DNA of 64,000 bases from assembly GCF_018617385.1 (NCBI RefSeq), contig NZ_JACSKA010000006.1, positions 82,096 to 146,095 of the forward strand, given 5' to 3'. Made by a program: the position numbers and the translations under genes. The stretch comes from Exiguobacterium sp018617385. GTDB lineage: Bacteria > Bacillota > Bacilli > Exiguobacteriales > Exiguobacteriaceae. Shown piece by piece: positions 42,869 through 50,970 of the stretch. The notes under the pieces were generated by a model. It was not told the DNA's origin and ran no database searches. It saw nothing but the letters and a program-made list of their open reading frames with translations. The stretch's first letter is position 1. Each line of letters starts with the position of its first letter.

Positions 42869-42979
42869 ACAATGTATCCCCTTTCCCCGAAAAATAGTGT
42901 ACACCTCTATTTTTTCAGAATACTTAGAACAATGCAAAAGTATTGTACTAAAACAACCAACCCATTTTTCGTTCTGTAC

Positions 42980-43013
42980 AAAAACAGCGAGACGAACTCA
43001 ATCGTCTCGCTGT
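42980..43013 (-). terminator. Terminator of yidD
   Basis: ACAGCGAGACGA/TCGTCTCGCTGT stem followed by TTTTTG on the minus strand. Confidence 0.9.
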
Positions 43014-43267
43014 GACTCAGGTTTCTCTCGTTGTAAAGGCGCTTTCCAATCAAATGTATCCGGAACATAATCGAGCCCACCTGGGTGAAACGGCTGGCAG
43101 CGAATGAGCCGGCGAGCGGTTAAATAACTGCCTTTGACAGCCCCATGTTTTTCGATCGCCTCGATCCCGTAGTGCGAACAGCTCGGATAAAATCGGCACG
43201 TTGGCGGCTTTAATGGTGAAATAAAACGCTGGTAACCTTGAATCCCTTTTACTAGTACACGTTTCAC
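42998..43267 (-). CDS. yidD: Membrane protein insertion efficiency factor
   Basis: 89 aa, the usual size. The N-terminal amphipathic helix (VLVKGIQGYQRFISPL) and the conserved core CRFYPSCSHYGIEAIEKHG with the three cysteines, then GSYLTARRLIRCQPFHPGG, are diagnostic. YidD assists YidC-dependent insertion of inner-membrane proteins. The start is GTG at 43267 (VKRVLVKG), with GTGAGGCG upstream; a start five codons earlier is possible. The gene is not next to rnpA or yidC here, as is common in Bacillales. Confidence 0.93.
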   Translation of the reverse strand: MKRVLVKGIQGYQRFISPLKPPTCRFYPSCSHYGIEAIEKHGAVKGSYLTARRLIRCQPFHPGGLDYVPDTFDWKAPLQREKPESQRDD

Positions 43268-43456
43268 GCGATTTCGCCTCACTCTTTTGAATTAGTGCCA
43301 TCATAGCGCGATTTAAAACGTTTGTCATGTTCATCGATTCTTATGTCAAATCCTTTTCCATCTCCTTACAAATGAGCAAGATGGGCGATATTCGAGTTCA
43401 TGTTTGTTATGATAGTCATCATAACTATTGACCGAATCGAAAAGAAGAGGTGACGA

Positions 43457-44248
43457 ATGATGAATCAACTACTAATGGTCGGTGCAGGATCGATGAGCGA
43501 GGCACTTGTTCGCGGGTGGATCGACTCGGGCATCGAACCGACACACATCACAATGACAAACCGAAGTGACCGGGAGCGCTTGCTCTTCCTACAAGATGAA
43601 CTTGGCGTTCAAATCGTCGAGGACGAAAACGTGAACGACTATGACATCGTCGTATTAGCGATGCAACCAGATGGCGTCATGCCGTATGTAGAATCGAAAG
43701 AATGGAAGACACCGTTACTCGTCTCGGTCGCGGCACATATCGAACCGAGCCAGTTAGAAGAGGCTTCAGGGTTACCAGCCGTATGTGCCATGCCGAACAC
43801 GCCTGTCGCCTATCGGAGCGGGATGACGGGTCTATGGTTCGGTCCAGAAACTGATGAGGCTGATCGCGCAAAAGCGACTTCTCTCTTTGAACGGGTCGGA
43901 CGAACGGCCGTCACCGATGCGAAGACGATGTCGGCCTTTATGGCTGCTGCTGGGTGCAGCCCGGCCTTCTTCTATGAAATCGTGGGTGCGATGACGCCTG
44001 TCCTAACGGATGTCGGTTACGATGAACAGACAGCGCGTCAAATTGTCGCTCAAGCGATGAAAGGCTCCGCTGAGTTGTTGTCTCATGAAACACGGAAGAC
44101 GAATGAACTGATTGCCGACGTGGCCGCTCCAGGCGGACCGACCGACCGAGGCGTCGGCGTGCTTCGGGAACGGAACCTTGCTGACGTGATGGCTTCAGCC
44201 TTGCGTGAAAGTGCCAAAGAAGATCATGAAACGATCGAGAAACCATAA
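43457..44248 (+). CDS. proC: Pyrroline-5-carboxylate reductase
   Basis: 263 aa. VGAGSMSEALVRGWID is the NADP motif; CAMPNTPVAYRSGMTGLW and FMAAAGCSPAFFYEIVGAM, and TSPGGTT-like VAAPGGPTDRGV at the C-terminus, are the substrate-binding regions. It makes proline from P5C. The usual SPGGTT is APGGPT here, a small deviation. GAAGAGGTG precedes ATGATG; either Met may start. A strong terminator follows. Confidence 0.9.
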   Translation: MMNQLLMVGAGSMSEALVRGWIDSGIEPTHITMTNRSDRERLLFLQDELGVQIVEDENVNDYDIVVLAMQPDGVMPYVESKEWKTPLLVSVAAHIEPSQLEEASGLPAVCAMPNTPVAYRSGMTGLWFGPETDEADRAKATSLFERVGRTAVTDAKTMSAFMAAAGCSPAFFYEIVGAMTPVLTDVGYDEQTARQIVAQAMKGSAELLSHETRKTNELIADVAAPGGPTDRGVGVLRERNLADVMASALRESAKEDHETIEKP

Positions 44249-44286
44249 AAAATGGATGGAAGCGACTCGCTTCCATCCATTTTTTC
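44247..44286. terminator. Bidirectional terminator, proC / DUF554
   Basis: AATGGATGGAAGCGA...CGCTTCCATCCATT stem with flanking A- and T-runs. Confidence 0.92.
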
Positions 44287-44983
44287 AATTGATTGTATGT
44301 ATGATGGACACAATCAAACCCACCACTAAAATCCCCGGTAATAAATTGGCCACGCGAATTTTTGTGATTCCAACCAAGTTCAGACCAATCGCCACAATCA
44401 TAACCCCACCGGTCGCGGTCATCTCTAAAATAAAGCTGTCCATGAGCGACTCCGGAATAAATTTCATGATTTGAATGGCGAGTAACGCAATTCCTCCTTG
44501 GTATACCAGTACTGGAACGGCGGAGAACATGACACCGATTCCAAGTGTCGAACTCAACACGAGAGCGGTGAATCCATCAATCAATCCTTTCGTGTATAAC
44601 ACGTCATGATCACCGCGCAATCCACTATCGAGCGCCCCGATAATGGCCATCGCCCCGATCACGAAGATGAGCGTGGCCGTTACGAATCCTTCCGCTACAC
44701 TCGATTGACTTCCAAGTCGCCGTTCAAGTCGATAACCGACTTCATTCAATAATTCATCTAACTTCCACCACTCCCCGAGCGCTGACCCGACGACGAGACT
44801 TCCGATGACAATCAAGAAGTTCTCACTCTTCATCCCCATTTGAATCCCAAGCAAGATGACCGCAAGCCCGATTGCCGCCGTCACCGTCTCTTTCATACGC
44901 TCCGGAATGCGGTGAAATAAGAGACCTAGCAATGCCCCGATGACGATTAGTCCGGCATTGACGAGGGTTCCCGTTAGAACCAT
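44285..44983 (-). CDS. DUF554 membrane protein
   Basis: 232 aa with about seven TM segments. GTLVNAGLIVIGALLGLLF at the start, GLAVILLGIQMGM and IGALDSGLRGDHDVLYTKGLIDGFTALVL, the last seen by GLRGDHDVLYTKGLIDG, are the DUF554 (YdfK/YqgA) signatures. A possible transport role is unproven. GGGGAATGCGAC precedes the ATG. Upstream are the tRNA-Val gene and its terminator. Confidence 0.9.
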   Translation of the reverse strand: MVLTGTLVNAGLIVIGALLGLLFHRIPERMKETVTAAIGLAVILLGIQMGMKSENFLIVIGSLVVGSALGEWWKLDELLNEVGYRLERRLGSQSSVAEGFVTATLIFVIGAMAIIGALDSGLRGDHDVLYTKGLIDGFTALVLSSTLGIGVMFSAVPVLVYQGGIALLAIQIMKFIPESLMDSFILEMTATGGVMIVAIGLNLVGITKIRVANLLPGILVVGLIVSIIHTIN

Positions 44984-45051
44984 GTCGCATTCCCCGTTTC
45001 ATTATGTATTGAAAGGAATATACCAATTGCTTTCGTGCCATGTCAATATAC

Positions 45052-45083
45052 AAAAAAAGAGCCACTTCTCGCAAGAAGTGGCT
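45052..45083 (-). terminator. Terminator after tRNA-Val
   Basis: GCCACTTCTtgcgAGAAGTGGC stem followed by TCTTTTTTT on the minus strand. A second hairpin (AAACCCA/TGGGTTT) lies between it and the tRNA. Confidence 0.88.
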
Positions 45084-45132
45084 TCGCGGAAACCCATGTT
45101 CCGGTGGGTTTCTCGAGGGTTTGGCACCCAAG

Positions 45133-45205
45133 TGATTCTGACTGGGCTCGAACCAGCGACCTCTACCCTGTCAAGGTAGCGCTCTCCCAGCTGAGCTACA
45201 GAATC
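45133..45205 (-). tRNA. tRNA-Val (GAC), CCA not encoded
   Basis: Acceptor GATTCTG/CAGAATC, D-arm GCTC...GAGC, anticodon arm CTACC-TTGACAG-GGTAG with anticodon GAC, T-arm with GGTTCGA. The 3' end lacks an encoded CCA, unlike the tRNA-Gly pair in this window. Confidence 0.95.
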
Positions 45206-45292
45206 AGGTCGTGTCCTCTCTTAAGGACACTATTAATATATCAAGAAACTATTGAGTTGGCAACAACTTTTTTTATTTTTTTAGAGACTTTT

Positions 45293-45850
45293 TTATCGTG
45301 TCATTTGTTGACGGTCGATATGTCGACATAACCGCTCCAAATCGCCCGCATAAACGGAGACGAGCATGTCCTTATAGAATGTATCTCGATCCCAATGAAG
45401 ACCGTTCGCCTTAGCGACACGTTGAGACGGAACATTATCCGGATGAATCAGAGAAATAATCTCCTTCTCGCCTTCCGTAAAAGCATGCTGCATCAGACGC
45501 GCGGCGGCTTCTCGACCATATCCCATATGCCAATGCTTCGGCGACAACCAATATCCGACTTCTAACTCGATTTTACCGTCCAATTCATGCAATAACGTAC
45601 CTGCGTGACCGATCGGTTCATCACTGTCAAATGTTATGAGCTTCAGGAGACCCGTTTGGCGTCCTGTCTCATAACGAGCCAATTGACGTTCAAACCACTC
45701 AATCGTCTGTTCGTCAGTATACGGTCTCCCATCCGGACTGATGAAGCGCATCACCCGAGGATCTTGGAGAAGCGATTTGACAAAATAGAAATCAGAAAGC
45801 GTATACGGTTCAAACCGCAAACGTTCGGATTGCAACTCGACAAGATGCAT
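45293..45850 (-). CDS. GNAT acetyltransferase, RimJ/RimL type
   Basis: 185 aa. ERLRFEPYTLSDFYFVKSLL at the N-terminus is the RimJ/L opening (LxLRpxxxxD). GYWLSPKHWHMGYGREAAARLMQHAF carries the acetyl-CoA loop (HMGYGREA), and IHPDNVPSQRVAKANGLHWD the family's NxxSxrvaeKlGF ending. Ribosomal N-terminal or antibiotic/metabolite acetylation is usual in this group; the target is unknown. GAAAGGGGCGG precedes the ATG. Confidence 0.88.
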   Translation of the reverse strand: MHLVELQSERLRFEPYTLSDFYFVKSLLQDPRVMRFISPDGRPYTDEQTIEWFERQLARYETGRQTGLLKLITFDSDEPIGHAGTLLHELDGKIELEVGYWLSPKHWHMGYGREAAARLMQHAFTEGEKEIISLIHPDNVPSQRVAKANGLHWDRDTFYKDMLVSVYAGDLERLCRHIDRQQMTR

Positions 45851-45921
45851 CGTTTTCCGCCCCTTTCTTTCATCTCATAATCTGAATTATTAAATTCCCG
45901 TTTTCAGCACATTTCAACCCT

Positions 45922-46236
45922 TTAGGCCACAACTTTTAATCCGACCACACTCCCGATAATCAGCGTCAAATAAAAGATGCGCCAGCGACTTTTCGATTCG
46001 TTCAAATAGAGCATCCCTAAAATGACGCCACCGGCCGCGCCGATACCTACCCAGATAGAATAGGCAAGACTAAGAGGAATGACCTCAAGTGATTTCGATA
46101 ACCAATAAAAGCTGAGCGCAAACGATAAAATGGATGCAATCGACCATTTCAAAATCTGGTATCCTTTCGATTTCCCCATAAAGAAAACGGCTGTCATTTC
46201 AGCAATTCCCGCTCCAATCAGATAAACCCAACTCAT
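45922..46236 (-). CDS. Small multidrug resistance pump subunit, YkkD-like
   Basis: 104 aa, four TM segments. SWVYLIGAGIAEMTAVFFM holds the conserved Glu (about residue 13) in TM1, followed by YSIWVGIGAAGGVILGMLYLNE in TM3 (AYAVWxGIG motif). It forms a pair with the next gene upstream, overlapping by 4 bp (ATGA), as in heterodimeric SMR pumps such as YkkCD or EbrAB. Under control of the adjacent TetR-type regulator. The substrate could be quaternary ammonium compounds or guanidinium derivatives. Confidence 0.88.
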   Translation of the reverse strand: MSWVYLIGAGIAEMTAVFFMGKSKGYQILKWSIASILSFALSFYWLSKSLEVIPLSLAYSIWVGIGAAGGVILGMLYLNESKSRWRIFYLTLIIGSVVGLKVVA

Positions 46237-46577
46237 GCCTCTTCCCCTCCTGTCACTTGCTTCAATCCGATGATACCGACAATCAACGTCGTCACAAGGA
46301 TCAGTTTCCATCCATTAAGCCCCTCGTCAAATAAGAAGGCACCAACTATGACTGTGCCGACCGCTCCGATTCCTGTGAATACGGCGTACCCCGTCCCGGC
46401 AGGAAGCGTCCGAAACGCTTTCGCCAATAATCCGAAACTAAGAATCAATAACACGATCGTCCACAATGTCGGACCTAAAACCGTGAAGCCTTCAGACAGC
46501 TTCATCGTCGTCGCCCAGACGATTTCGAGTAGTCCTGCAAACAGGAGGGAAATCCATGCACCCTTCTCTTTACTCAT
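46233..46577 (-). CDS. Small multidrug resistance pump subunit, YkkC-like
   Basis: 114 aa, four TM segments. The TM1 Glu is in LFAGLLEIVWATTMK (about residue 17, the EIVWA form), and TM3 reads GTGYAVFTGIGAVGTVIVG. The C-terminal IVGIIGLKQVTGGEE resembles YkkC. The start at 46577 overlaps the tetR stop by 8 bp. Order tetR - ykkC-like - ykkD-like on one transcript. In Bacillus such pairs are often under a guanidine riboswitch; none is seen here, and a TetR operator takes its place. Confidence 0.88.
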   Translation of the reverse strand: MSKEKGAWISLLFAGLLEIVWATTMKLSEGFTVLGPTLWTIVLLILSFGLLAKAFRTLPAGTGYAVFTGIGAVGTVIVGAFLFDEGLNGWKLILVTTLIVGIIGLKQVTGGEEA

Positions 46578-47160
46578 CCCACCCCACCCCTTTCTTGAAA
46601 ATTCGAAACGCAGCTTGTTGTCGCATCTCCCGGTCATCTTCAAATGTGAATAATGACAGTAAGGCGCCATCTAAAAAGCAATAGTACGCAGCATATAGTT
46701 CATCGAGCGATTGTACCGGTAAATCGCCACGCTCCATCGCCAGTCGAAATTGTTCTTTCTCAAATCGTTTCAGCTTGGCTTCGACCGTCCCGATGACTTC
46801 CTCGATATACTCTCGAAACTCCGGAGGAGGGACAAGTAACATTCGTTTCGTCAACATCCATGTCTCATGATCACTAAAGAATGACGTGAGCGTGTTGACG
46901 ATTGACTCGATTCGCTCTAAAGGTGGTCGTCCTACCGTATCGTCACACGTTGTCTGCCATACTTCTTCATAACGATTCGCCATGTCTGTGACGACTTGTT
47001 TGAACAGTTGTTCCTTCCCATCGATATGGGCATATAAAGACGGCTTGCGAATTCCTACATCTTCCGCTACTGCCGCTAGTGACAACCCTTCGTAACCTTC
47101 CCGTGCGAAGCGTGTGCGAGCAGACTGCATGATTTTTTCTTTTGTATTCATATCATTCAC
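46570..47160 (-). CDS. TetR-family repressor of the SMR pump operon
   Basis: 196 aa. HTH at about 22-45 (SLAAVAEDVGIRKPSLYAHIDGKEQL; core VAEDVGIRKPSLYAHI) with the TetR-typical SLYxH recognition helix, and a helical ligand domain of the TetR_C group. It is the first gene of the operon, with a perfect operator in its own promoter, so autorepression relieved by the pump substrate is expected. ATG at 47160 or 47151 (Met1 or Met4); AAGGAG sits 5 and 14 nt upstream, respectively, so the choice is open. Confidence 0.9.
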   Translation of the reverse strand: MNDMNTKEKIMQSARTRFAREGYEGLSLAAVAEDVGIRKPSLYAHIDGKEQLFKQVVTDMANRYEEVWQTTCDDTVGRPPLERIESIVNTLTSFFSDHETWMLTKRMLLVPPPEFREYIEEVIGTVEAKLKRFEKEQFRLAMERGDLPVQSLDELYAAYYCFLDGALLSLFTFEDDREMRQQAAFRIFKKGVGWDE

Positions 47161-47174
47161 TCTCCTTGTCTCAC

Positions 47175-47203
47175 ACTTTACCTAACGAACGGTAGGTAGT
47201 CAA
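47175..47203 (-). promoter_or_regulatory. Promoter and TetR operator of the SMR operon
   Basis: TTGACT (47198-47203) and TAAAGT (47175-47180) with a 17-bp spacer. The spacer is filled by the inverted repeat TACCTA-N8-TAGGTA (47179-47198), placing the repressor between -35 and -10. Confidence 0.82.
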
Positions 47204-47265
47204 GTCAAGTAATTGTATTTTGGTTCATGATTCTCCACAATATAAGTAGAAAGAGGTGACGAAAG

Positions 47266-48048
47266 ATGATTGAACAATTAAACGTGTCGATTCCGACGGA
47301 GAAAGTACGTGGTCAAAAGCGGATTGTCCGCGTATTTCGACCAGACTGGGTCGACGTCAGCACCCCGCTCCCCGTCCTGTATATGCACGATGGACAAAAT
47401 GTTTTTTCTGGAAACACCGCTACATATGGAGAGGGCTGGGAAATCGATCGTTGCATCGACCTGCTCCGACTCCCGCTCATGGTCGTCGCCATCGCGAGTG
47501 CCCCGAACTGGCTGGACCGTTATGATGAGTATTCATATGAGGAAGATGAGATGTTATATCGTCGGATTGGACCTGAACTGGCGAAAACTCGTCCGACACT
47601 CGGTGGCCAAGGTCGTATGTATACAGATTGGCTCATGAACGAATTAAAACCACGAATTGACAGCGAGTACGCCACTGACCCAGAAGATGTCGGGGTCATG
47701 GGAAGCTCGATGGGAGGTGTCATCTCTTTATACATGATGGCGACCTATCCTTCTATTCGACGAGTTGGCTCGCTCTCCACCGCGGCATGGGCCAATCTTG
47801 ATCCGTTGATTCGAGAAATGAAACAAGCTGAGTTCGCGGGTAAACTATATATGGACATCGGCACAAACGAAGAGAGTGGGCCAATCACGCCAAGCGACTA
47901 CCTATTCACGAATGCGAAACTGATTAAAGTCATCGCGCAGAAAGGCATCGCCTTGCGATATGAGGTCGAACCAGACGCGATTCACAACGAATCGGCCTGG
48001 CGCCGCCGCTTGCCTGACGCACTGCGCTATCTATACGATTGCACGTAA
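47266..48048 (+). CDS. Alpha/beta-hydrolase-fold esterase (esterase D/enterochelin-esterase-like)
   Basis: 260 aa. VLYMHDGQNVFSGNTATYGEGWEID (motif YMHDGQN) and the nucleophile Ser in GVMGSSMGGVISLYMMA (GxSMGG) place it in the putative esterase (PF00756) family. The catalytic His is in PDAIHNESAWRRRLPDAL. No signal peptide. Substrates in this family include S-formylglutathione-like thioesters, siderophores and acetyl-xylan. AAGAGGTGACGAAAG precedes the ATG. Divergent from tetR and single. Confidence 0.85.
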   Translation: MIEQLNVSIPTEKVRGQKRIVRVFRPDWVDVSTPLPVLYMHDGQNVFSGNTATYGEGWEIDRCIDLLRLPLMVVAIASAPNWLDRYDEYSYEEDEMLYRRIGPELAKTRPTLGGQGRMYTDWLMNELKPRIDSEYATDPEDVGVMGSSMGGVISLYMMATYPSIRRVGSLSTAAWANLDPLIREMKQAEFAGKLYMDIGTNEESGPITPSDYLFTNAKLIKVIAQKGIALRYEVEPDAIHNESAWRRRLPDALRYLYDCT

Positions 48049-48083
48049 AAGAGCGAATTCCGTAACTTTCGGAATTCGCTCTT
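48047..48083. terminator. Bidirectional terminator
   Basis: AAAGAGCGAATTCCG/CGGAATTCGCTCTTT stem between the esterase and the aminopeptidase. Confidence 0.93.
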
Positions 48084-48087
48084 TCGT

Positions 48088-49326
48088 TTAGATGACCCAG
48101 TTCCCGTCACGCATGATCGCCTCACGCGTCCCGTCTTCTCGTTCACCATCGATATTCATTTCGGCTGAACCAATCATGAAGTCAACGTGTGTCATCGAGT
48201 CGTTCGCACCGTTCGCCGCGAGCTCTTCTTGTGACATCGAAGGACCCCCTTCGAGACATGTCGAGTACGCACGGCCGAGCGCCAAGTGACACGATGCATT
48301 CTCATCAAACAACGTGTTATAGAAGAGAAGGCCCGAGTTCGAGATTGGAGAATCATCCGGAACGAGCGCTACTTCACCGATACGACGCGCCCCCTCATCC
48401 ATGTTCAACAATTCATCAAGAGCCGCTTGCCCTTTCTTTGCCTCCGCTTTGACGACTTTCCCACCTTCAAACCAAAGGGTGAACTCATCAATCAAGTTCC
48501 CGCTGTAGCTGAGTGGTTTTGTGCTCGACACGTGACCTTCCACAGAGTCTTTATCTGCGAGCGTGAACACCTCTTCCGTCGGCATGTTCGCGATAAAGTC
48601 GATGCCATCGACGTTCGGGCCGCCACCGCCAAGGAAGACGTGTTTTTTCGGAAGTCCGATTGTCAGTTCCGTCCCTGGTGCTTTGTAATGAAGCTTCGCA
48701 TACTTCTTCTCTGTCAATAGCTTCGCACGGCTACGGAGTGATTGATCGTGTGTATCCCATGCCGCGACGACATCTTCTTGATCCATCCGTGTCGCTTCGA
48801 AGATGGCTTGCCATAATGCCGCAACCGCATCATCACGTCCCGGGAATACTTTTTGTGCCCATGCCTCTGACGCACCTGCGACGATTGACCAGCTCACGTT
48901 GTCGCTCATCACATATTGACGCCACTTCGCGAGCGCTTGTCCTGCTGCACGGTTCGCATCCGAGATGCGTGACGATTCCACACCATTCAACGCATCCGGG
49001 TCATCACTGACGATTGACAAGAATGCCGTTTTTTCTTCAGCCAATTGCTCAAAACGGGCCTTCAACCAATCTGGAAACTCTTTGAATGAATCCGCTGGTG
49101 CATTGAAATAACGGATCTTCCCTGTTTCTTCGTCGCTCCAGTTGACGAATACTTGCTTCGCTCCGGCCGCATAAGCAGCCTTCACCACGTGACGGACGAG
49201 TGGTGCCTGACTGATGTCAGCACGTACTTCTAATTGCTGACCAGGTTGAATGTTCACACCTTTTTTCACCGCTAATTCTGCATAGCGTGCGAAATCTGCC
49301 TCTGTCGGCATCGAAATCTTAGACAT
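48088..49326 (-). CDS. M29-family metallo-aminopeptidase (AmpS/PepS)
   Basis: 412 aa, standard length. FEGGKVVKAEAKKGQAAL contributes the first metal Glu, EVALVPDDSPISNSGLLFYNTLFDENASCHLALGRAY the second Glu and His (seen as GEVALVPDDSPIS and DENASCHLALG), and SMTHVDFMIGS the final His-Asp pair. It removes N-terminal residues from peptides in the cytoplasm. Cobalt or zinc dependent in this family. AAGGAGGAACGATAC precedes the ATG. Confidence 0.95.
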   Translation of the reverse strand: MSKISMPTEADFARYAELAVKKGVNIQPGQQLEVRADISQAPLVRHVVKAAYAAGAKQVFVNWSDEETGKIRYFNAPADSFKEFPDWLKARFEQLAEEKTAFLSIVSDDPDALNGVESSRISDANRAAGQALAKWRQYVMSDNVSWSIVAGASEAWAQKVFPGRDDAVAALWQAIFEATRMDQEDVVAAWDTHDQSLRSRAKLLTEKKYAKLHYKAPGTELTIGLPKKHVFLGGGGPNVDGIDFIANMPTEEVFTLADKDSVEGHVSSTKPLSYSGNLIDEFTLWFEGGKVVKAEAKKGQAALDELLNMDEGARRIGEVALVPDDSPISNSGLLFYNTLFDENASCHLALGRAYSTCLEGGPSMSQEELAANGANDSMTHVDFMIGSAEMNIDGEREDGTREAIMRDGNWVI

Positions 49327-49438
49327 ATGTATCGTTCCTCCTTTTCAGTTATCTTTATTTTCTTAAATTTCAGGAAAAGTTGCAACCAATGCGCAAAAAC
49401 GGGCATATTAGTAGATGAAGAAAGAAGGAGGAATCCAA

Positions 49439-49846
49439 ATGGCAGATTGGAAAACAACATACACACACTTTTTAAAACAAGCGAAGGAAGACATCCGCGA
49501 CCGAGAACAATTGGGCGACTTGCTCGTTCAAGGTGAACGTGCACTCGCAAAAGTCACAGTCGATGTGGCATCCAATGAAATCAGTAACATTGAGCGTGAA
49601 GAAGAACTGACACTTTACTTCCAGATGAAACAAATGCTGAATATGTTACGCGCGCTCTACAATGAGCAGTTTGAGATGCAAGCCGATAAACAAGATGAGC
49701 TCATTGCGGCCATCCTGTACTTCGTCTCCCCATTCGATGCGATTCCAGACGATGTCCCGCTCGGACTTTTTGATGATGCTCAAGTCATCGATTACGTACA
49801 TGAGCAATTAGCGAGTGATATCGATCGATTCCATAATGACATGTGA
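49439..49846 (+). CDS. DUF1232 protein, YkvA-like
   Basis: 135 aa. The C-terminal half has ILYFVSPFDAIPDDVPLGLFDDAQVIDYV, recognised by YFVSPFDAIPD, the DUF1232 signature (Y-x-x-SPxDxIPDxxP). In most members this segment is a membrane hairpin; here it is only moderately hydrophobic. The N-terminal 70 residues are a charged helix. AAGGAGGAATCCAA sets the start at 49439. Function unknown. The 77 bp to yitT include no clear terminator. Confidence 0.85.
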   Translation: MADWKTTYTHFLKQAKEDIRDREQLGDLLVQGERALAKVTVDVASNEISNIEREEELTLYFQMKQMLNMLRALYNEQFEMQADKQDELIAAILYFVSPFDAIPDDVPLGLFDDAQVIDYVHEQLASDIDRFHNDM

Positions 49847-49923
49847 GACTTGAAATGACGTAAAAGTAGCAGTACGCTTGCAGAAGACTTACAAAAAGGA
49901 GGCGTCAGGCCTAGCCATTATCT

Positions 49924-50790
49924 ATGTATGCAAAATCTCGAAAACGGGTTGCCCTCGAAACGGTACTGTTCATCATTGCCGGGACAATCCTTCAGTCTGT
50001 CTTTGTCAGCTTACTGCTCAAACCAAACGAAATCGGTTCTGGGGGAATCGTCGGAATCACGTTGATTACGAATGAACTGTTTGGAACTCCCATCGGTTTG
50101 ACACAGCTCGTGCTTAATATCCCACTCTTTTTATTGGGACTAAAATATTTGGGACGTCGATTTATCTTGATGACAGGAATTGTCGTCGTACTTTCCTCTA
50201 TCCTCATCGATAGTTTGCCAGTCTTGATTCCCCCGACCCCACTCGATGATCCGCTCGTCGCTTCGGTGTTCAGCGGAATCGTTTCAGGGCTTGGACTCGC
50301 ACTTCTCCTCTTTGCAGGAGCTTCCACCGGTGGACTCGACATTCTAGGGAAAGTCATCTATATGAATAATCGAAACTTGTCGTTGCCTAAAATCTTTCTG
50401 ACACAAGACATCATCGTCTATGTGTTGGTCTTCATCGTCTTTGACATCAAAGCTGTCATGTACGCGCTTGTGTTAAGCTTCGTCAGATCCCGAACGCTAC
50501 TTACGATTCATAAATTCTTCGCTGCCCAAAAGCAATGCTTCATCATTTGTCAAAAAGCAGACGAAATCAATTTGGTCATCAAGCAGAATTTGAAACGGGG
50601 CGTCACCATCATGGATGCGACAGGCGGCTATTCGAACGATTCGAAAAAAATGCTGTACGTCGTCGTCCAGAACAATGAAATCCCACGCCTTCGTCAAATC
50701 GTATCTGAAATTGATTCTGAGGCATTTGTCACTGTATCCGAAATCGATTCAGTCGTCGGGAACTTTAAAGAGCACTCCTATACACTTTGA
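49924..50790 (+). CDS. YitT-family membrane protein (DUF161-DUF2179)
   Basis: 288 aa. About six TM segments (residues 10-200), with GSGGIVGITLITNELFG and GASTGGLDILGKVIY as the paired DUF161 motifs, then a soluble DUF2179 domain (about 205-285; GVTIMDATGGYSNDSKKML, VVQNNEIPRLRQIV). Function not established for the family. Odd: the only in-frame start (ATG 49924) lies 21 nt after the sole AAGGAGG, with an in-frame TAG between, so its translation start is not standard. The stop codon TGA (50788-50790) touches the structured element that follows. Confidence 0.9.
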   Translation: MYAKSRKRVALETVLFIIAGTILQSVFVSLLLKPNEIGSGGIVGITLITNELFGTPIGLTQLVLNIPLFLLGLKYLGRRFILMTGIVVVLSSILIDSLPVLIPPTPLDDPLVASVFSGIVSGLGLALLLFAGASTGGLDILGKVIYMNNRNLSLPKIFLTQDIIVYVLVFIVFDIKAVMYALVLSFVRSRTLLTIHKFFAAQKQCFIICQKADEINLVIKQNLKRGVTIMDATGGYSNDSKKMLYVVVQNNEIPRLRQIVSEIDSEAFVTVSEIDSVVGNFKEHSYTL

Positions 50791-50970
50791 CACTCCCACG
50801 ATTAAAACCGTGGGATTCTGAAGTGCTTGTGCGAGCGCAGTCCATTTCTGTTTTGCTCAAGCCTTCAGATGAGGGTGTGCCATCACCCCTCCTGAGACAG
50901 ATCATATAGATTCTCAGGCTGGTGGACTGTTACCATCCACCACAGGTCGTTGCAGGTGTGTCCATCTGAT
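50791..50970 (+). ncRNA. Structured RNA resembling the IscB omega-RNA (HEARO)
   Basis: Five consecutive helices can be drawn: CCCACG/CGTGGG (50795-50814), TCTGAAG..CTTG/CAAG..CTTCAGA (50817-50869), GAGGGTG/CACCCCTC (50871-50891), CCTGAGA/TCTCAGG (about 50892-50918), and TGGTGGA/TCCACCA (50920-50942). CATCTGA at 50964-50970 could compete for, or form a pseudoknot with, TCAGATG at 50865-50871. The opening ACTCCCACG hairpin at the element edge is like HEARO RNAs that precede iscB. Assignment by eye. Confidence 0.5.

Noticed and set aside
42929..42950. Dyad ACAAT...ATTGT upstream of the alanine symporter
   Set aside because: Short, AT-rich, and without a matching known operator; could be chance.
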